A program made the position numbers and the translations under genes. The notes under the pieces were generated by a model that saw only the letters and a program-made list of their open reading frames with translations, was not told the origin of the DNA and did no database searches. A stretch of 64,000 nucleotides of DNA from Paenibacillus sp. VTT E-133291 (GTDB taxonomy: Bacteria > Bacillota > Bacilli > Paenibacillales > Paenibacillaceae), in NCBI RefSeq assembly GCF_002264395.1, contig NZ_NFVA01000001.1:1-64000 (forward strand), read 5' to 3'. Position 1 is the first letter of the stretch; each line of letters begins with the position of its first letter. This document shows positions 61,426-64,000 of this stretch, piece after piece.

Positions 61426-62307
61426 ATGATAAACCCAAGTATAAAGAAATGGCTCCGTAAGGATATCTCAGCGGCAATGATGTTCCTGGCACCAAGCGGT
61501 ATCGGATTTGCGATGTTTTACCTTATACCGTTTGTAATGGGCGTATTCTATTCTTTTATGGACAGCACGATAGAGGGCCATTTTGTAGGGTTTGATAATT
61601 ACCGAGAGTTATTAAAGAGCGATTCCTTCCGTAAAGCAGCGTCCAATACATTTTATTTTAGCGCGATAAGTGTTCCGCTAATTCTTGTACTCTCGTTAGG
61701 ATTAGCGATGTTATTGAATAAAAATACATATTTTCGGAATTGGCTTAGGACTGGATACGTGTTGCCGCTTGTCGTACCTGTCGTCTCTATCATTCTGATC
61801 TGGCAGATACTTTTCGATTGGAATGGCTCGCTTAACGCCTGGCTGAACAACTTCGGTATCGAACGTGTGGATTGGATGAAGACGGATGCAGCTAGAAATG
61901 TAATCATTGTTGTTTATTTATGGAAGAACATAGGCTATAACGTGATTTTATTCTTAGCGGGATTGCAGCAAATTCCTAAGGATTATTATGAAACGGCTCA
62001 AATTGAAGGTGCCGGATCCTTACGCCAGTTTCGCAGTATTACACTGGTCTATCTAACCTCTTCGATGTTTTTTGTGGTCATCATGTCGATCATAAATTCA
62101 TTTAAAGTGTTTCGTGAAACGTATTTGATCGCAGGTGATTATCCGCATGACAGCATTTACATACTGCAGCATTATATGAACAATATGTTCATGACACTCG
62201 ATGTACAGAAGCTGACTGCCGCGGCAACTTTGATGTTTGGTTGTATTTTATTGATCGTGTTGGGATTGTTTGCATTTGAGCGGAGGCATCGACAATTCAT
62301 GGAATAG
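61426..62307 (+). CDS. Sugar-type ABC transporter permease (MalF-like)
   Basis: About 293 residues with six membrane helices and the ATPase-contact EAA loop 'YYETAQIEGAGSLRQFRSITL' (about residue 190). This is the first permease of a CUT1-type importer. The ATG at 61426 lies 11 bases after AAGGAGG; the upstream frame to 61372 is less likely. A weak promoter (TTGAAA 61338, TATATA 61360) precedes it. No solute-binding protein gene lies between the upstream terminator and this gene. Confidence 0.85.
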   Translation: MINPSIKKWLRKDISAAMMFLAPSGIGFAMFYLIPFVMGVFYSFMDSTIEGHFVGFDNYRELLKSDSFRKAASNTFYFSAISVPLILVLSLGLAMLLNKNTYFRNWLRTGYVLPLVVPVVSIILIWQILFDWNGSLNAWLNNFGIERVDWMKTDAARNVIIVVYLWKNIGYNVILFLAGLQQIPKDYYETAQIEGAGSLRQFRSITLVYLTSSMFFVVIMSIINSFKVFRETYLIAGDYPHDSIYILQHYMNNMFMTLDVQKLTAAATLMFGCILLIVLGLFAFERRHRQFME

Positions 62308-62320
62308 GGGTGAAAAGGTT

Positions 62321-63199
62321 GTGCCAGTTGTCAAAGTGTTACGAAAAGGGGCATTAACACTCGTCATGGCTGTTATTGCTATCATATTATTATTCCCGAT
62401 TGTGATCACATTCACAAATTCGCTTATGACAGAGAAAGAAATTGAGATCAATTATGGATCTATCGGGCAGATGAACGAAGTAATTGAAGGGAGAGAAGCT
62501 ATCTTTGTGAATTTAAAATTACTGCCGGATCAAGTGTCCTTGGAGCAGTATGCTAAGGTTTTCCTAGACAACCCTAAATATCTGACGATGTTCTGGAACT
62601 CAGTATTCTTGGTTGTACCCATCATTGCAGGACAAACATTGGTAGCAGCACTCGCTGCCTATGCTTTCTCTAAGCTGAAATTCCGGGGGCGAGATCCTTT
62701 GTTTCTTATCTATGTCCTAACGATGCTTATGCCTTTCCAAGTAACGCTGGTACCGAACTATATTATGGCGGATAAGCTAGGCATATTAGATAGTTCATAT
62801 GCGATTATATTACCAGGAATTTTCGCAGCGTTTGGTGTTTTTATGCTCAGACAATTCATGCTGGATATACCTTACGCGTATATCGAAGCGAGCAAAATGG
62901 ATGGTGCAGGACATTTTTTGATTTTTTACAAGATTATTATTCCGATGATTAAGCCAGGTCTGGCAGCACTCGTTATATTATTGTTCGTTGATTATTGGAA
63001 TATGGTGGAGCAGCCGCTAATCTTTCTAGAAGATCCGTTTAAGCAGCCCTTGTCAGTGTTTTTATCGAGGATCAATGAAGAAGAGCGGGGCATTGCTTTT
63101 GCTGCATCCATACTATACATGGCTCCAATGGTGATGCTATTTTTGTATGCGGAATCGTATTTTATTGAAGGCATTCAATTGTCTGGTATCAAAGGTTGA
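62321..63199 (+). CDS. Carbohydrate-type ABC transporter permease (MalG-like)
   Basis: About 292 residues with six helices and an EAA loop 'YIEASKMDGAGHFLIFYKIIIP' (about residue 190). Between helices 1 and 2 there is an extended outside loop (about 30-80) larger than usual. The GTG at 62321, seven bases after GGGGTGA, is the best start. Second permease of the importer, 13 bases after the first. Confidence 0.85.
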   Translation: MPVVKVLRKGALTLVMAVIAIILLFPIVITFTNSLMTEKEIEINYGSIGQMNEVIEGREAIFVNLKLLPDQVSLEQYAKVFLDNPKYLTMFWNSVFLVVPIIAGQTLVAALAAYAFSKLKFRGRDPLFLIYVLTMLMPFQVTLVPNYIMADKLGILDSSYAIILPGIFAAFGVFMLRQFMLDIPYAYIEASKMDGAGHFLIFYKIIIPMIKPGLAALVILLFVDYWNMVEQPLIFLEDPFKQPLSVFLSRINEEERGIAFAASILYMAPMVMLFLYAESYFIEGIQLSGIKG

Positions 63200-63219
63200 T
63201 TGGAGGAGAATGACGGGAT

Positions 63220-64000
63220 ATGGAGTTAGGTATAGAGCCGACTGATCGTAGACGTAAACGAAATATTCAAGTCGTCTTCATGGTTTTTATGGGTTTGTTA
63301 TTGTTTTTCACAGTATTCAGTAACACCATACAGTCTTTGACGTTGCCGAAAGTGAGAACTGAAAAACCATCAAAGGGTAATCTGTTACTTACGATTGAAG
63401 CTAGTGGGATATTGCATCCACTCGCTGAAGCTAAGCTTTCGAATACAACCGGACTGAAGGTGCAACAAATTCTTGTGAAAGAAGGTCAGCGTGTAGAAAA
63501 GGGACAAAAGCTTATTATCTATGAGAGCAAAACGGCTGAGCAAGAATTGAAAGATGAAATAACTAATTTGGAAAAGCTGAAAATTGATCAACAGAATAGG
63601 CAAGATCAGTATATTCAGTCCGCGCTGGAAGAGGATGAATTCAAAATTCGAAATGCAAGACGTGATATCGAAAAAGGTAAGTTAGATATCTTAGCCCAGG
63701 AAAATAAGATTAGCGGATTAAAAAATCGTCTAACAAGCGAAAAGCAACTATTTTCTCCGTTTGATGGATTAATTTCAAAACTGAATGCCGTTGAAGGATT
63801 AATTTCATTGGGAGAACCGGAAGTTATTGTATCGAACAGCAGTCAGGGTTACAGATTGGATATTATTATGGATTCTGCACATTTATCTAGTTTAGGGATT
63901 TCTACTGGAGAAAAGGTAGAGGTCGATGTCGATATGAGCCATGGACAAGAAGCCCAGACCATAAGTGGCTCCATCGAAGAAATTGTGAATTCAGAGTCAC
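63220..64000 (+). CDS. HlyD/RND-type membrane-fusion adaptor, partial (runs off the window)
   Basis: 260 codons without a stop up to the window end. A short basic N-terminus, one membrane segment (about 16-38, 'VVFMVFMGLLLFFTVFS'), a biotinyl-lipoyl-like half ('NTTGLKVQQILVKEGQRVEKGQKLI'), a coiled coil (about 105-175) and the second lipoyl half ('SPFDGLISKLNAVEGL') are in the order of HlyD adaptors. GGAGGAG lies 11 bases before the ATG. It follows two sugar-importer permeases, an odd partnership. Confidence 0.8.
   Translation, partial: MELGIEPTDRRRKRNIQVVFMVFMGLLLFFTVFSNTIQSLTLPKVRTEKPSKGNLLLTIEASGILHPLAEAKLSNTTGLKVQQILVKEGQRVEKGQKLIIYESKTAEQELKDEITNLEKLKIDQQNRQDQYIQSALEEDEFKIRNARRDIEKGKLDILAQENKISGLKNRLTSEKQLFSPFDGLISKLNAVEGLISLGEPEVIVSNSSQGYRLDIIMDSAHLSSLGISTGEKVEVDVDMSHGQEAQTISGSIEEIVNSES

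Noticed and set aside
1-64000. Search by eye for tRNA, rRNA, insertion sequences, phage genes, CRISPR arrays and integration sites
   Set aside because: None found. No transposase, integrase or cas-like protein and no long terminal inverted repeats were seen.

Overview
The window reads as chromosome of a spore-forming, low-to-moderate GC Gram-positive bacterium, most probably Paenibacillus or a close relative. The clues are a gerA-type germinant receptor operon, a SleB-like cortex-lytic enzyme, secreted proteins with the copper-amine-oxidase N-terminal fold, a GH87-type alpha-1,3-glucanase with the modular layout known from Paenibacillus and related bacilli, strong AGGAGG ribosome sites, and many tight rho-independent terminators. 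I see no rRNA, tRNA, CRISPR array, insertion sequence, phage gene or replication origin. The content is chromosomal 'environment-facing' genes in short operons.

Layout. 1-3.8 kb: tail of an upstream gene, an AlaX-type editing protein, a secreted CuAO-N protein with an ECF-type promoter, and a polysaccharide deacetylase. 3.8-7.4 kb: a two-gene ABC exporter whose second half-transporter is frameshifted at a T6 run. 7.4-15 kb: LysR/MFS divergent pair, Nudix hydrolase, tandem YdcZ transporters, a YqkB-like protein, a PadR/DUF2812 pair, a methyltransferase and an acetyltransferase. 15.2-20.3 kb: response regulator, histidine kinase, ABC ATPase and large FtsX-type permease, with four 11-bp-phased direct repeats in front of the transporter genes. 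20.4-28 kb: coproporphyrinogen/protoporphyrinogen oxidase, two CD3324-type HTH proteins (one truncated), a frameshifted secreted protein, a DUF1648/DUF5808 membrane protein, a dehydrogenase, SleB and a YdhK-type lipoprotein.

29-34 kb is a lysozyme-defence island: a secreted PdaC/RsiV-like protein, OatA peptidoglycan O-acetyltransferase, and an ECF sigma factor with its RsiV-like anti-sigma factor. All three transcription units, and the distant CuAO-N gene at 1.7 kb, carry the same kind of promoter (AAC-TTTT, a spacer, CGTC), so this looks like an autoregulated SigV-type regulon. 34-42 kb: P-loop kinase, ABC-F protein, aminoglycoside-phosphotransferase-like protein and the gerABC-D operon. 42-46 kb: a decayed serine hydrolase, acetyltransferases and a TetR-controlled SMR efflux pair. 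46-50 kb: the large secreted GH87 glucanase behind a perfect cre site. 50-56 kb: a DUF1801 gene broken by a stop codon, a lipoprotein, a LuxR/saccharopine-dehydrogenase-like divergent pair, and a 794-residue protein that appears to be two prenyl-synthase folds fused in tandem. 56-59 kb: sugar isomerase, Gfo/Idh/MocA oxidoreductase and DeoR regulator. 59-64 kb: a second ECF/anti-sigma pair followed by two sugar-type ABC permeases and an HlyD-type adaptor cut by the window end.

The most interesting items are the SigV-like regulon with its extra secreted lysozyme-binding-like protein, the tandem prenyl-synthase fusion, the phased repeats of the two-component/ABC module, and the sugar-permease/HlyD operon without a visible solute-binding protein. 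Several genes carry single-base lesions (near 30, 6045, 22600, 29125 and 50172). The sequence alone cannot say whether these are real decay or sequence errors.
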